A stretch of DNA of 37,441 nucleotides from Bacteroidia bacterium (GCA_025057395.1 JANWXU010000029.1:1-37441); one strand, 5' to 3'. Counted from the stretch's first letter, positions 19,001-27,758 are shown. Numbers and translations are program-made. Notes: generated by a model from the sequence alone, not told the origin.

Positions 19001-22000
19001 CAGCATCTTCAGCAATTGGCGTACCTCCTACAAGGTCTGTGAATAGTTGAGCTCGTACTCCTATAGTAAAAGAAGCACTTACAGATAGAGTTACCGTACC
19101 TGCGCCACATCGATTAGAAGCTTGTACTACAGGAGGCTGAGGAAGTGGATGGATAGTAGCCACTACTTGTACTCGATTACTTACGCAAGCTGGTACAGTT
19201 AATAAATTGGCACTTTCTACAAAGAAAGTAGTTGTAGTAGCTAAAAACCCAGTGCTGAACTCAAAGGGAGAAGTATTATCTACTAAAATAGGCTGCCCGC
19301 CTACTTGTGTGGTGTAAAGGCGAAGCTCTGTTCCTGCCGGAGATCCCATTAGAGCAGATAAGGTAAGAATACCACTACCACAGCGAGCCACCGAAAAAAC
19401 TTGAGGAGCCCCCGGTAAAGTATTGATAGTTGCAGATACAGGTAGCCTACTACTTTCACAACCCGTAAAAGGATTAGCAGAAGCAATGTAGAAGATAGTA
19501 GAGGTATTAATTTCAGGAGTTACAAGTAAGTAGGGGGCTGTACTACTTGCAAATAGGGGTATTCCCCCTGTTTGAGTATCATATAAGCGAATTTCAGTTC
19601 CTTCAGGCGAACCCATTAGTACGGTTAATGTTAAGCGCCCGCTACCACAACGAGCCCCAGTAGAAGAAGCATTGGGTACGCCTGGAATAGGGTTAATCGA
19701 TACGCTCACAGGAGAGCGGGAGCTTGTGCAGCCTGTTGAAGTATTAGTACTTTCTATATAAAGAATTGTTGAAGTAGGTAAGCTTGAAGTGGTAATAATA
19801 AAAGGAAAGCTAGAAGCACTGCCCAGCAAAGTACCCCCAGTAGGAGTATTAAAAACTCGCACAAGATTAGCTTCTGAACTAACATTTTGCACTGTAAGAG
19901 TTACTGCTCCAACACCACATCTGCTTACTGCTGCTGCCGTAGGGGGCTGTAAAGTACTGTTAACAAAACCCACAATAGGAACCCTATTGCTCTCACACCC
20001 TGTTTGTGAAGAAAAAGAAGCCAAATAAAAAGTTGTTGTACTACTAATAGTAACAGGTAACTCATAAGGGGGAGTAAAATCAGAAGCAATTACATTACCC
20101 CCTGTCTCTGTATCATACAAGCGAATTTGATTCCCTGCTGGGGTTCCCATTAAAGCGGTAAAAACGATAGTTCCGGGACCGCATCGAGTAATATTAGATG
20201 CATTTGGAGTACCTAGCTGGGAATGTACTGTAACTACTATGCTACTACGCGGACCAATACAGCCCGTAGTTGTGTTAATTGCTTCTATAAAATATGTGGA
20301 AGTAGTAAAAACATTGGGTATAACAAGCTCAAATGGCTCAGTATTATCTACTGCGACTGGAGTTCCACCACCTGAACTTAAATAAAGGCGCATTTCGTCT
20401 CCTACTACTGCTCCATTCTGGGGATTTAAAGTTACTGGCCCTGCGCCACAACGCGTTACACTATTAGCTACAGGAGCAGAAGGATTAGGAACTACTGGAA
20501 CGGTCACGACAGTGCGCTGGGAAGCACAGCTACTAATTAGGTCCATACTTTCCACAAAGAAGCGAGTAGTAGTAAATATTTCCGGTGTTGCAAGCTCATA
20601 AGGAGCAGTATTATCAATTGCTACAGGTATACCCCCTGTGGCTGTGGTATATAAGCGAATCTCACTACCTGGCACGAGACCCATCTGAGCTGTAATAGTA
20701 GCAATACCATTTCCACATCTTCCTAAGCTAGAAGCTGTAGGAGTACTGGGTATAGGATTAATACGTGCTACTACCGCTACTCTACTAAGTTCACACCCTT
20801 GATTACTTACACTAGCTACATAATAAGTAGTAGTAGTAGTAAGCGAGGGAGTAGTAAGCAAGAATGGAGCCTGACTAGCACTAGCAATAATATTATTTCC
20901 TTGGGCATCAGCATAAAGCCTAATAGTAGCTCCTGGTGGGTTACCCATTGTAGCAGTGAAAGTGACCACTCCCGGCCCACAGCGCGTTACGTTATTAACT
21001 GTAGGTACGCCCGGCGAGGGAGTAGTAATTAAATTTACTTGTACAGCTGTTCGCGTTGCACTTGTACAACCTGTAATTAAATTGGCTGCCTCTAAGAAAA
21101 AAGCTGTAGGACCACCAATTTGGGGCGTAAATAACAAGTAAGGAGGGTTTGCAGCAACAGATTCGGGAGAACCTCCAGTAGAAGTTGTGTATAAGCGAAT
21201 TTCAGTACCTGCAGGGTTGCCCATATGAGCAGTAATCACTACAGAACCACCACTCGAACAAACTGTTACGCTAGAAGCCGTAGGAGCACCTGGCAATGGA
21301 TTTATTGTAGCAACAACTGGTACTCTTACGCTTTCACAATTAGTACTTGTACTAAAGCTAGCCAAATAAAAAGTGGTAGTTGTATTCAAAAATGGCAGAG
21401 GTAATGTATAGGGGGGCACAAGCGCCAAAGCTAATGGATTATTACTAGTAGGAGAGTCGTATAGCCGCATCTCATTTCCTGCCGGAGAGCCCATAGAAGC
21501 AGTAAAGGTCAAAAGTCCACCGCCACAACGAATAACCTCCGGCGCACTAGGAGCCCCCGGCGCTGGAATAACATTAGCTATCACGCTTTGTCTACCGCTT
21601 TCACACCCAGTAAAAGAATCAAAACTACTTATAAAAAAGGTAGTAGTAGTACTAATAGTGGGGGTAGTAACAGTATAAGGTACAGAAGAAGCTGTTACAA
21701 CTGGATTAGCAGCCGTAGCAGTAGAATACAAACGTATTGTATTTCCTGCGGGAGCACCCATGGTGGCTGTAAAAGTAACCACCCCATTACCACATCTTTG
21801 AACAGTAGCAGCGTTTGGTAAACCAGGCACAACAGTATTTATAGTAACTGTAACAGGAACTCTGGCACTACGACAATTAGTTTGAGTATTTATACTTTCT
21901 ACAAAAAATGTTGTTGTTGTAAAAACCACGGGGGTGGTAATTTCATAAGGCGCTACATTATCCATGCCCATAGGATTACCACCTACACTTTGATTATAAA

Positions 22001-25000
22001 TAGCAATTTGATTTCCCGCAGGGAAACCCATCATTACAGAAATCGTTACAACGCCAGCTTGACAACGAGCCACAGGGCTTGCATTCGGTGTCCCCGGTGC
22101 CGAGTTTATTACAACTTCTACTCCACTGCGATTACTTTCACAACCAGTACTAGAATTAAAACTAGCCAAATAAAAAGTGGTAGTAGTGCTAACAGAGGGA
22201 GTAGTAATGGTAAAAGGAAAAGCAGAAGAACTTGCAAGAGGCGTTCCTCCTTGTTGAAGTGCATAAAGCCGAGCTTCATTTCCCCCCGTTACACCAATGT
22301 TAGGAGTGATAACCACTGAACCCGGATCACATCTACTAACCATCATCGACTGCGGGGTAAGAGGACTACTATTTACTTGTACTACCACAGGGGTTTTAGG
22401 ACTTACACAGTTTGTCCCTGATATTGCACTTTCTAAAAAGAAGGTAGTAGTAGTATTTATTTGGGGTGTTACAAAAGTATAAGGAGGAGTAGTAGCTTCT
22501 GCAAAAGGAGCACTTGCAGAGGGAGTTAAATACATACGCATAATAGTTCCTGGGATAAGCCCCATTTGTGCCGTAAGGGTTACCAAACCTGGTCCACACC
22601 TGGAAGTATTGGAAGCTACCGGCGCAGAAGGACTAGGAATTGCTAAAGCCACCACCTGAGTACGACTAGATTCACACCCCGTCTGAGAATTAAAGCTTGC
22701 AATAAAAAATGTGGTAGTAGTAGTAAGCAATATTCCGCTATTAAGTAAATAAGGAGCACTAGTAGCTACTTCAATTGGAAATGCAGCTGTAGAACTTGTA
22801 TACAGTCGAATTTCATTTCCGGGAGGAATTCCCATAGTAGCGGTAAATGTAACGGAGCCAAAGTCGCAACGCGACACAGGCAAAGCATTAGGCTGCCCCG
22901 GTAGTGGATTTATAGTAACAACAACAGGAGTACGCGTAGGGCTAACACATCCGCTGCTCGAGCTAAAACTTTCTACATACCATGTAACATTACTACTTAC
23001 TGTTTGAGTAAATTCATAGGGTGGAATGTTATCAATAGCAACTGGCGTTCCTCCTGTAGGGAACACATATAAACGCATTACGTCGCCGGGTACTGAACCC
23101 ATAGTAGCTGTAACTGTAACAGGACCCGGACCACACCTAGCAACATTATTTACTAGTGGCGCACTTAAAGCCGAAGTAATTTCTGCTACGGCAGCTACAC
23201 GGGAGCTAGCACAATTATTCTGTGAATTAAATGTACCAAAATAAAATGTAGTAGTAGTAGAAACATTGAATGTAAAAGTAAAAGGAGGATTTTCTTTAGC
23301 AGCTAATAAAGTTCCTCCACTTGGAGAATCCCATACCCGAATTTGGTCACCGGAACTACCAATAATAGCAGTAAAGGTAACCTTTCCGGGTTCACATCCG
23401 GCAACATTTGCTACGGTAGGGGCTCCTACACTAGTGCCTACCACAGCATTCACAGGAACACGTGCACTTGTGCACGAAGAAATGGCACTCTCGATGAAAA
23501 ATACAGTATTAGCAGTTATCGAAGGAGTAGTAAGCTCGAAAGGTTCTGCATTATCTATGGCAATAGGGAATCCTCCTGTTTGAGTTGTATATAAACGCAC
23601 CTCTGTGCCTGGTGGAGTACCCATATTAATAGAAAAAGTAACTTGCCCTGGCCCACATCGAATTACCTCGCTAGCCGTAGGATTAGCAGGAATAGAGGCT
23701 ATGTTTACTACTACGGGTGTTCTGCCGCTTTCGCAAGTAGTAATATTATTATAAGCTGAAACATAAAAAGTAGAAGTAGTAGAAACATTATTCAGTGGAA
23801 TAGTTAGTGGGGCGGGCACTGATACAAGTAGCGTTCCCCCCACAGGAGCATTATATAACCTTATCTCATCCCCTGCAGGAAAACCCATCTGTGCTGTAAG
23901 AGTAACAGGACCTGCCCCACAACGAGTAAAGTCTACAGCGCTAGGATTACCAATTTGTGGATTAATATTTACTGCAGCAGGCACACGATTACTTTCACAA
24001 CCAGTAACCAAATTAAAAACAGAAAAATAAAAGGTAGAAGTAGTGGTTATGTTAGGAGTAGTAAACTCATAAGGAGAAGTATCGTCTGTTTGTACAGGTG
24101 TTCCTCCAGTAGGCTGAGTATACATTCGAATTTCAGTGCCCGGAGGCGTTGGCATTATAGCTGTGAAAGTAGAAACTCCCGTACCACACCGCTGTAAAGT
24201 AGTTAATATAGGACTTGCCGGAATAGGATGAATCACCGCAACCACAGAATCTATAGGACTTTCACAACTACCAAATTGATTAATTGTAAAGACCTTCAAG
24301 TAAAAAGTAGTAGTAGTTACTACCCCTGGTACTGTAAAAACATAGGGTGGTGTATTATCGGTAGCTATTAAAGAAGTGGCATTAGCATCATTATATAGTC
24401 GCACTTCATTACCTGGAGGATTCCCTAGCAAAGCAGTAATGGTTATAGTTCCGGGCCCACAACGCTGTATTTGTGGCATAACAGGCTTGCCAGGATTCCC
24501 TACCGCCGATGCTTTTACCTTAATCCTTCTACTTTCACACCCTCCATTAGCTTGGTTGTATACACTTGCAATATAAAAATCTTGCGTTCCATTCAAAAAA
24601 GGCGTGGGTAGAAGATAAGTTTGCGGAGGAGTTATAGAAAGGGGGGTATTATTTTCTACTATAGGAACTCCTCCGGTTGGAAGAGTATATAGGCGCATAA
24701 TTTGGCCTGGCGGTACCCCCATAGCGGCAGTAAAAGTTACTACCCCAGGCTGGCATAACAATACATCCTGCGCTGTTGGGATTTCTGGACAATCTGAGAA
24801 AACAGCAAAAGCCCTATCTGTTAAGGGTAAAGAAAAGTTAAAACTAGCCGTCTGCTTTTGATAGGGATTTCCTCCCAAAGCCGGACCTGCAGGCGAAGAG
24901 GGCATATCTTGCCATCCTGGAGGATTAGCAGAAGCATCGTAATAGCGCATTCTGCTTTGGTCGCGATTAAAGGCAGTCCCCTCATTCATTTCTTTCCATT

Positions 25001-27701
25001 GCAATTTTATAGTCAAAATATGATCGGGAACCGAATTGGGATTGCAAGCTACTAGCGGCGGGCAAGGGGGACCCGGACAAAGCGGAGCAGTACACCCTTC
25101 ATTTATAAACCAAGTAAATCGAGCAACATCTTTCCTTGGGTTAGTAGTAGCAGTAGGAGGATCAAATACTTCATCTCTGACTCGTATGCCAATTTGGTCG
25201 GCATAATGATTAGGACTAGTTTGGTTATTAATTATTGTAGCAGGAGCATGAAATGCCGGCGTACCCACCGGATAATTCAGTGCATTTTGATAGCCACCTG
25301 CTCCCCCTACACATTCCCAAATAAACCGACCATTTCCATTCGTAATTACATAGCTTGAATCATTACCTATGGAAATTGTTGGCAAATTAGGCGGAACTAA
25401 ATCGCAAAGAATATTTATATTAAAGTTTCCTATATCAATTTTACCCTTTAGTAGGCTAAGGGAATTAAAAAGGCGTATATTTGTCAAGAGTATCAACTTT
25501 TGGCTACTGTAGCTAGTGTTCATGAATAAATTATCAATTTTAGGGCTTCCATTGCTCGCAAATTTGGTAGTTCGAACTACTGTATTCTGATCACCCTCAT
25601 TATAATGATACACATTCCCTCTATCATAAATAAAAACCGTACCATTTTCTACTACCAACGAGCAGGCCTCATTAATTCTTCCAAGGTTCCCAAGCTTTGC
25701 ATTCAATGGAGGGTCAACTACAGGGCCTGGGCAGAATAAACCAGCGGTACCCGGTGATTGAGGGCTATACCGGTCTACATTCAGATAGCTAAAATCTCCT
25801 TGAAAACCGTTATTGGGATTATTATCGATATCTGTTGCGGTATGAAGCCAGGGTGTATAGTCCACATTAGGAAAATTAAAAAAGTTTAAGTCTGCCGGAG
25901 CCAAAGGCGAGATAGTAAACCCAAAAGGATTGCAACTACCACTGGCTACATTTTGTGAACCATCTACGTAATTAGCTATATTGGTAGGATCGTTATCCCC
26001 CCACCAATTTCCACTAGCATCTATAATAGCTTGTAAGTCGTTATTAGGAAATGGATTCGAAAAAAACGAGTTATTTATAATTGCTACCAAGTTACCTGCT
26101 AAGTTATTGTTATTGATCTTTATATTCGAAGTGTTGTTAGCAGTAATTTTAGGTGTACCTGGGAAGGTACCTATACGTACTGCGTTCCTGTAGTTAGTAA
26201 TAAAATTTTCAGTAATTTTAATATTTTGTGGGGCTACTAATTCTTCGATGTGTACAGCAGCAGCTACATTAAAAGGAGCGTTAATACCAGGCCCTGTAAA
26301 ACGATTCTGAGTAATATTCCATGCTCCTACTTGGGTAGGTACGCGATATTCTATTCCTACAGAATGAAAGTCTCCTGCGCCAGTAACTACCGGATTCCCC
26401 ACATATTTGAATTGATTTTGTCGAAAAGTATTTACTCCCATCACGTTTAAGAAAAAGCAACCCCAATTTAGCCAAGTGTAATTATTAGGCTGAGGTGGAG
26501 CACTAGGATAGATAGGAGAGTTACTAGGCAAGGCTCCTGTAGCAAGGTGAAATTCGAAGTGGTTATTTTCTATTACAAAATCTGAAAGCTGAACGTTATT
26601 AAAAGCACTAGTAGCGGGTGCCCCACCATTAGGGGTTATCCTAATAAGTCTTCCCCCAAAGCCTCCATTGGTATTATGTATTGTGATACCCGGTGTAGTA
26701 GTGATATTAATATTAGTTGCACCTACCACTGTTGTACTAGTGCTGTACTGATTGGTATTACGAAAAGAATTATGGCGAATAAATACATTCCGAATAGCTC
26801 CATTAGGGTTATTAGTACGAGAAGTAACAACAAGATTAGAATGTCGGCTATATTCTATTTTATTGTGGCTAATAGTAGTATTATCACTAATAACAGCAGA
26901 AGTAAAATGATTAAGCATTATTTCTATACCAATTTCGCCGCTATTAGTAGGAGTACCTAAAATTTCATTCCACCTAATATGAGAATTTTTAGGATTTTGC
27001 AGGTGAATTCCGCAATAATTTGAATTATTCATTATAATACGATTGTAACTAATATCCACCTTTTCAAAGGTGCTTGCCCCTGCAGCGGGGTTACCTACTC
27101 CTACAAAAATGGCATACAACAAGTTTTCAAAAGTATTGCGGCGAATAATAATGCTATCTACAGGAGTATTAATACTAAAGTTCATCACAAAGCCCGTACC
27201 ATTAGCATTAGAATTGGGTATAGTTGCTAAAGCAGTATTAATCCCCATATTTACTGGGGATACTGCTGAACCAAAGTCTTTGATAATCAAGCCCTCTATG
27301 CGCACCTTTCCTCCTGTAGTTGAGGGGTTAACTCCAAAACAATACGCATTAACCCCTTGACCATCAATTATAGGTGCATTATTACCTGCACCAGCCCCAC
27401 TGGTGCTTGTATCTCCAATAATTCGTACCCTGGGCACAGTAATCTCCATATTTCGATTATCCACTCCTGTATACACCCCCGGGGCTATGTATATAGTTTT
27501 CCATCCTGTGAAGCTACTTGCATTAGCAGCTTGAATAGCCTGTTTTATAGATTTAAATGGATTTTGCTGGGTGCCGTTTCCTATACCTGGCAGCGGATTG
27601 TTGACGTTTACAAACCACGTTTGTGCTTGCCCTTCCCTTACCCCCACAAAAGAATAAAGGGCAAAAAGAATAAGTAAAGTTAAAGTATAAAGCTGATTCA
27701 T
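13032..27701 (-). CDS. Giant multidomain T9SS-secreted surface protein with 39 Ig-like repeats
   Basis: 4,889 residues from ATG 27701; an ATG at 27737 is in frame but the signal peptide (MNQLYTLTLLILFALYSFVG) begins at 27701. Domains in order: a right-handed parallel beta-helix starting with a DUF1565-like FKSIKQAIQAA and YIAPGVYTG (about 28-600); a beta-rich spacer with YVITNGNGRFIWECVG and YPVGTPAFHAP (about 660-970); 39 Ig-like repeats resembling the CHU_C-associated type (about 972-4430); a SprB-like repeat with SGGTAPYEY (about 4430-4512); three fibronectin type III domains (about 4513-4795); and a T9SS type A sorting domain, VYPNPTKGG to SIKVVKN. Signal peptide plus sorting domain imply export through Sec and T9SS to the surface. 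An adhesive or structural fibre is inferred; no catalytic site is evident. The beta-helix could bind or cleave polysaccharide, but I see no active-site evidence. Confidence 0.93.
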   Translation of the reverse strand: MNQLYTLTLLILFALYSFVGVREGQAQTWFVNVNNPLPGIGNGTQQNPFKSIKQAIQAANASSFTGWKTIYIAPGVYTGVDNRNMEITVPRVRIIGDTSTSGAGAGNNAPIIDGQGVNAYCFGVNPSTTGGKVRIEGLIIKDFGSAVSPVNMGINTALATIPNSNANGTGFVMNFSINTPVDSIIIRRNTFENLLYAIFVGVGNPAAGASTFEKVDISYNRIIMNNSNYCGIHLQNPKNSHIRWNEILGTPTNSGEIGIEIMLNHFTSAVISDNTTISHNKIEYSRHSNLVVTSRTNNPNGAIRNVFIRHNSFRNTNQYSTSTTVVGATNINITTTPGITIHNTNGGFGGRLIRITPNGGAPATSAFNNVQLSDFVIENNHFEFHLATGALPSNSPIYPSAPPQPNNYTWLNWGCFFLNVMGVNTFRQNQFKYVGNPVVTGAGDFHSVGIEYRVPTQVGAWNITQNRFTGPGINAPFNVAAAVHIEELVAPQNIKITENFITNYRNAVRIGTFPGTPKITANNTSNIKINNNNLAGNLVAIINNSFFSNPFPNNDLQAIIDASGNWWGDNDPTNIANYVDGSQNVASGSCNPFGFTISPLAPADLNFFNFPNVDYTPWLHTATDIDNNPNNGFQGDFSYLNVDRYSPQSPGTAGLFCPGPVVDPPLNAKLGNLGRINEACSLVVENGTVFIYDRGNVYHYNEGDQNTVVRTTKFASNGSPKIDNLFMNTSYSSQKLILLTNIRLFNSLSLLKGKIDIGNFNINILCDLVPPNLPTISIGNDSSYVITNGNGRFIWECVGGAGGYQNALNYPVGTPAFHAPATIINNQTSPNHYADQIGIRVRDEVFDPPTATTNPRKDVARFTWFINEGCTAPLCPGPPCPPLVACNPNSVPDHILTIKLQWKEMNEGTAFNRDQSRMRYYDASANPPGWQDMPSSPAGPALGGNPYQKQTASFNFSLPLTDRAFAVFSDCPEIPTAQDVLLCQPGVVTFTAAMGVPPGQIMRLYTLPTGGVPIVENNTPLSITPPQTYLLPTPFLNGTQDFYIASVYNQANGGCESRRIKVKASAVGNPGKPVMPQIQRCGPGTITITALLGNPPGNEVRLYNDANATSLIATDNTPPYVFTVPGVVTTTTFYLKVFTINQFGSCESPIDSVVAVIHPIPASPILTTLQRCGTGVSTFTAIMPTPPGTEIRMYTQPTGGTPVQTDDTSPYEFTTPNITTTSTFYFSVFNLVTGCESNRVPAAVNINPQIGNPSAVDFTRCGAGPVTLTAQMGFPAGDEIRLYNAPVGGTLLVSVPAPLTIPLNNVSTTSTFYVSAYNNITTCESGRTPVVVNIASIPANPTASEVIRCGPGQVTFSINMGTPPGTEVRLYTTQTGGFPIAIDNAEPFELTTPSITANTVFFIESAISSCTSARVPVNAVVGTSVGAPTVANVAGCEPGKVTFTAIIGSSGDQIRVWDSPSGGTLLAAKENPPFTFTFNVSTTTTFYFGTFNSQNNCASSRVAAVAEITSALSAPLVNNVARCGPGPVTVTATMGSVPGDVMRLYVFPTGGTPVAIDNIPPYEFTQTVSSNVTWYVESFSSSSGCVSPTRTPVVVTINPLPGQPNALPVSRCDFGSVTFTATMGIPPGNEIRLYTSSTAAFPIEVATSAPYLLNSGILLTTTTTFFIASFNSQTGCESSRTQVVALAIPSPSAPVASNTSRCGPGLVTLTAQMGLIPGTIMRMYLTPSASAPFAEATTPPYTFVTPQINTTTTFFLESAISGTNCVSPKTPVVVQVNSSPLTPQSMMVSRCDPGSVVITPNIGVTGGNEARLYALQQGGTPLASSSAFPFTITTPSVSTTTTFYLASFNSSTGCESNRSGVEVVINSAPGTPNASPVARCQAGVVTISVMMGFPAGNQIAIYNQSVGGNPMGMDNVAPYEITTPVVFTTTTFFVESINTQTNCRSARVPVTVTINTVVPGLPNAATVQRCGNGVVTFTATMGAPAGNTIRLYSTATAANPVVTASSVPYTVTTPTISTTTTFFISSFDSFTGCESGRQSVIANVIPAPGAPSAPEVIRCGGGLLTFTASMGSPAGNEMRLYDSPTSNNPLALALVPPYTLPLPFLNTTTTFYLASFSTSTNCESVRVPVVATINPLPGAPTASSVTVCSSGGSVVITAHMGNPAGTEIRLYTTSTGGSPESVAANPPYLLFTPQIGGPTAFFLEAANLITGCTSATRTAVQVNLITTPSPGVPTVNNVTRCGPGVVTFTATMGNPPGATIRLYADAQGNNIIASASQAPFLLTTPSLTTTTTYYVASVSNQGCELSRVAVVARINPIPSTPTASSLGRCGNGIATITAQMGLVPGSEIRLYTTATGGIPVAIDNTAPYELATPEIFTTTRFFVESMDLISSCASQRTVVTVPVVPNPSAPVANSVTRCGAGPVTLNPQNGAVVGDEMRLYLSSGGGTPVAVDNTEPFELVIPNVFTTSTYFIEAINTTTGCIGPRSSIVVTVHSQLGTPNASNITRCGPGTIVFTALMGTPAGNQIRLYDTETGGNVIASDFTPPYELPVTISSTTTFYLASFSSQTGCESNRVPIVGFVNSTLQPPTAAAVSRCGVGAVTLTVQNVSSEANLVRVFNTPTGGTLLGSASSFPFIITTSSLPTSTILYIESTNTSTGCTSSRSPVSVSINPIPGVPNASSTGARCGSGRLTLTVLMGSPEGTEIRLYDTQTGGIPLFASSTAPYLLVTPEINTSTIFYIASANPFTGCESSRLPVSATINTLPGAPQVFSVARCGSGILTLSALMGSPAGTELRLYTTQVGGQPILVDNTSPFEFSTGFLATTTTFFVESANLLTVPACVSNRVQVVATIHPLPQPPVVQASNRCGAGTVTLSVSASFTIGVRAQLFTDLVGGTPIAEDAVPPFELNTPLLNNSTNLFVGILNGQTGCSSERVPVSINILPLPAEPTVSNISRCGVGGLTFTATLFGNTTDLEIRLYTTPVGGIIIASDNSPIYELGVTGVTTTTTFYFETINFRTGCVSPRSTAVATIHPLPSLPIISNSIIARCGQGAVTFSATMGQIPGTEMRLYDAEVGGNLITSDNTFPFELRTPILPFTNSYFVESINTLTGCASPRIRVTAEVTPGPSVPSAVSVSRCGSGPITITALMGANAGQEMRLYVQQLGGTPLLVDNTSPYTFTIPLVANTTTYFVSSANQNCESERIQVVVTIHSLPSPPFVIAPTRCGEGRVVITAQMTEVPGTVMRLYNAVQGGSLVASSSINPYELTIPNLSATTTFFVASANSNCESNRTPVVVTVLSKPAAPFATAATVCGSGVVTFSVRSPENITLTYRLYNSPNSVAPLVPPVTGNNVTITTPVINTSTTFYISASQEGCESDFTPVLARVLTAPSRPSAGNITVCGTSVAVITATMGVTPGAELRLYDSPRGGSLLAVATFSPYLLTVPVISSSSTYYLESALGDCQSERVPVVVTLVNKPGTPIVGRVTRCGEGPITFSPNVGANPGSAVRLYDVNGTLVDEDNTFPYTLTAANIRTNTLFYISSTIGNCESERISVVGAVAPRPSDPITRAVGRCGAGLVTLTALMGQEVGEEIRWYDANLNLLSTSTTSPYTFTTNAAVNTTIFVASAIGNCESNKVLAPITIVETPSMPLINDVARCNAGVLTFTANMGGIAGSEIRLYDAAVGGNMLFSSSNNPAFFTISATTSVTYFASVVRVGGNVTCESPRRQVVGSVLAIPAAPVVNDAGRCGAGAVTFTPSMSIPAGSEFRLYTVSTGGSPISISNANPGALVTPNLSTTEFYFVAAANGNCESPRVSVTANILQAPSAPSAPSFSRCGSGSVTITAASGAVPGNEFRLYNQPTGGDLLFKTEAPFIFTTPRLTTNTTYYLSSTLVVGAAACESSRIPIVISVSSTPGNPSIFGTGEISRCGNGPVTITGIMGSPSGSSLRVYDSPTATIPVASSNTSPYVITITNASINTSYYLASAIGNCESERIPLPIRVVNPPSTPSASNLNFCGNGGAVITVQMGERAGNEVRLYEQPFGGTPIRTDNTFPYHLATQPVNATTTYYVSSATGNCESSRVAVIVNVNSSVSPLAPQAENVSRCGSGAITFTVTNVTTGIQVSLFDAQGNLITQRNSEPYLLTVSNFSSTSEFFIQASNGRCSSSWVPVSGIITNELSAPIAAAGSICGSNNFATISATMPSGGGIELRVYTVPTGGSPIAVATGPFVATVTGATTATTYFVASGSGTCESTRIPVSITSTTTNPSEPILSNNATCGSATVGVTALMGSIPGTEIRMYASPVGGAPLAVRNTVPFIFELSANPPATYYFSSAIGACESNRVPLAVSASATVPSPPTVSASGSCGGGGTITFTAAFGPVPGSEFRVYSVANGGTPLVNSTNTIFTISNTNLSTFFVAAARGACESSRIPVNVAQGNISININTTAETCAAAGSIAATVSGGTAPYEYRLQREGTILSTNTTGQFTNLSAGNYTVLVTDAAGCSTQANANVASFSGPEVVDITSITSNSASVNWRSINGATGYVLEYRRVGEANFTSLPEVSGTSRILSNLLPNTEYEVRVKAVCSGGRQSGGGSVQTFRTLSGGGSTTGCSVPQNVRVSSSATQATVAWNSVTGATSYELRYRLLPNGSFISFTNLSATTQAIAGLQPGSTYEVQVRAICGTQGSSEFSPAVQFTAQEGDGGICQTPTNLQVTNISPTTVNVSWLPNTSGAACYIVSYGLANTSTATWTQQLVPHPGSSLQISNLQPGQEYGVRIRTNCSLCSFQTGVLTPFSNVVSFTTQRPREGWGSEETNFEVQVYPNPTKGGLYISIDNIQSREFKVEVVDLSGKVLLEKIFRAVSDRVEVYLDLQSYGSGFYFLKVSDERSVRSIKVVKN
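13325..14164 (-). repeat. Three fibronectin type III domains of the giant protein
   Basis: Three consecutive segments show the FN3 pattern: SVNWRSINGATGYVLEYR with LLPNTEYEVRVKAVC; TVAWNSVTGATSYELRYR with LQPGSTYEVQVRAIC; and NVSWLPNTSGAACYIVSYG with LQPGQEYGVRIRTNC. Each ends in a Cys, unusual for FN3 in general but common in T9SS cargo proteins. They connect the Ig-like array to the C-terminal sorting domain. Confidence 0.85.
14412..24786 (-). repeat. Array of 39 tandem Ig-like repeats inside the giant gene
   Basis: Counted by hand on the translation: 39 units averaging about 88 residues (266 bases). The consensus is roughly RCGxGxVTxTAxMG, PxGxEIRLY, GGTP, PPYxxTTP, TTTTFY and CES-R, then a proline-containing linker such as PGxPN. 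Every unit has one Cys near its start and one near its end; 26 of 39 start with RCG. Units 1-24 (18318-24786) mostly carry a loop like NxxTGCES, while units 25-39 (14412-18317) mostly carry the shorter xGNCES form. The DNA of the units has diverged, with no long identical stretch seen, so the array is old rather than freshly expanded. Confidence 0.9.
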
Positions 27702-27758
27702 TTCTAATTTATGTATATGAATTTTGTATTTGTACAAGATCTTTATTATTTATTATTT

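Noticed and set aside
14412-24786. Regularly spaced repeats that might suggest a CRISPR array or satellite DNA
   Set aside because: The period is about 266 bases, the units are diverged at DNA level but conserved as protein in one unbroken frame, and no short identical repeat with unique spacers exists.
13234-27677. More than twenty plus-strand open frames of 60-145 codons inside the giant gene
   Set aside because: They mirror the repeated antisense sequence, have low-complexity Ser/Thr/Arg-rich or Val/Pro-rich translations, lack recognisable motifs, and are explained by the codon bias of the minus-strand repeats.
27702-27737. Longer N-terminus for the giant protein starting at ATG 27737
   Set aside because: It would place twelve extra residues before a good signal peptide that begins at 27701; the later ATG is the simpler choice.
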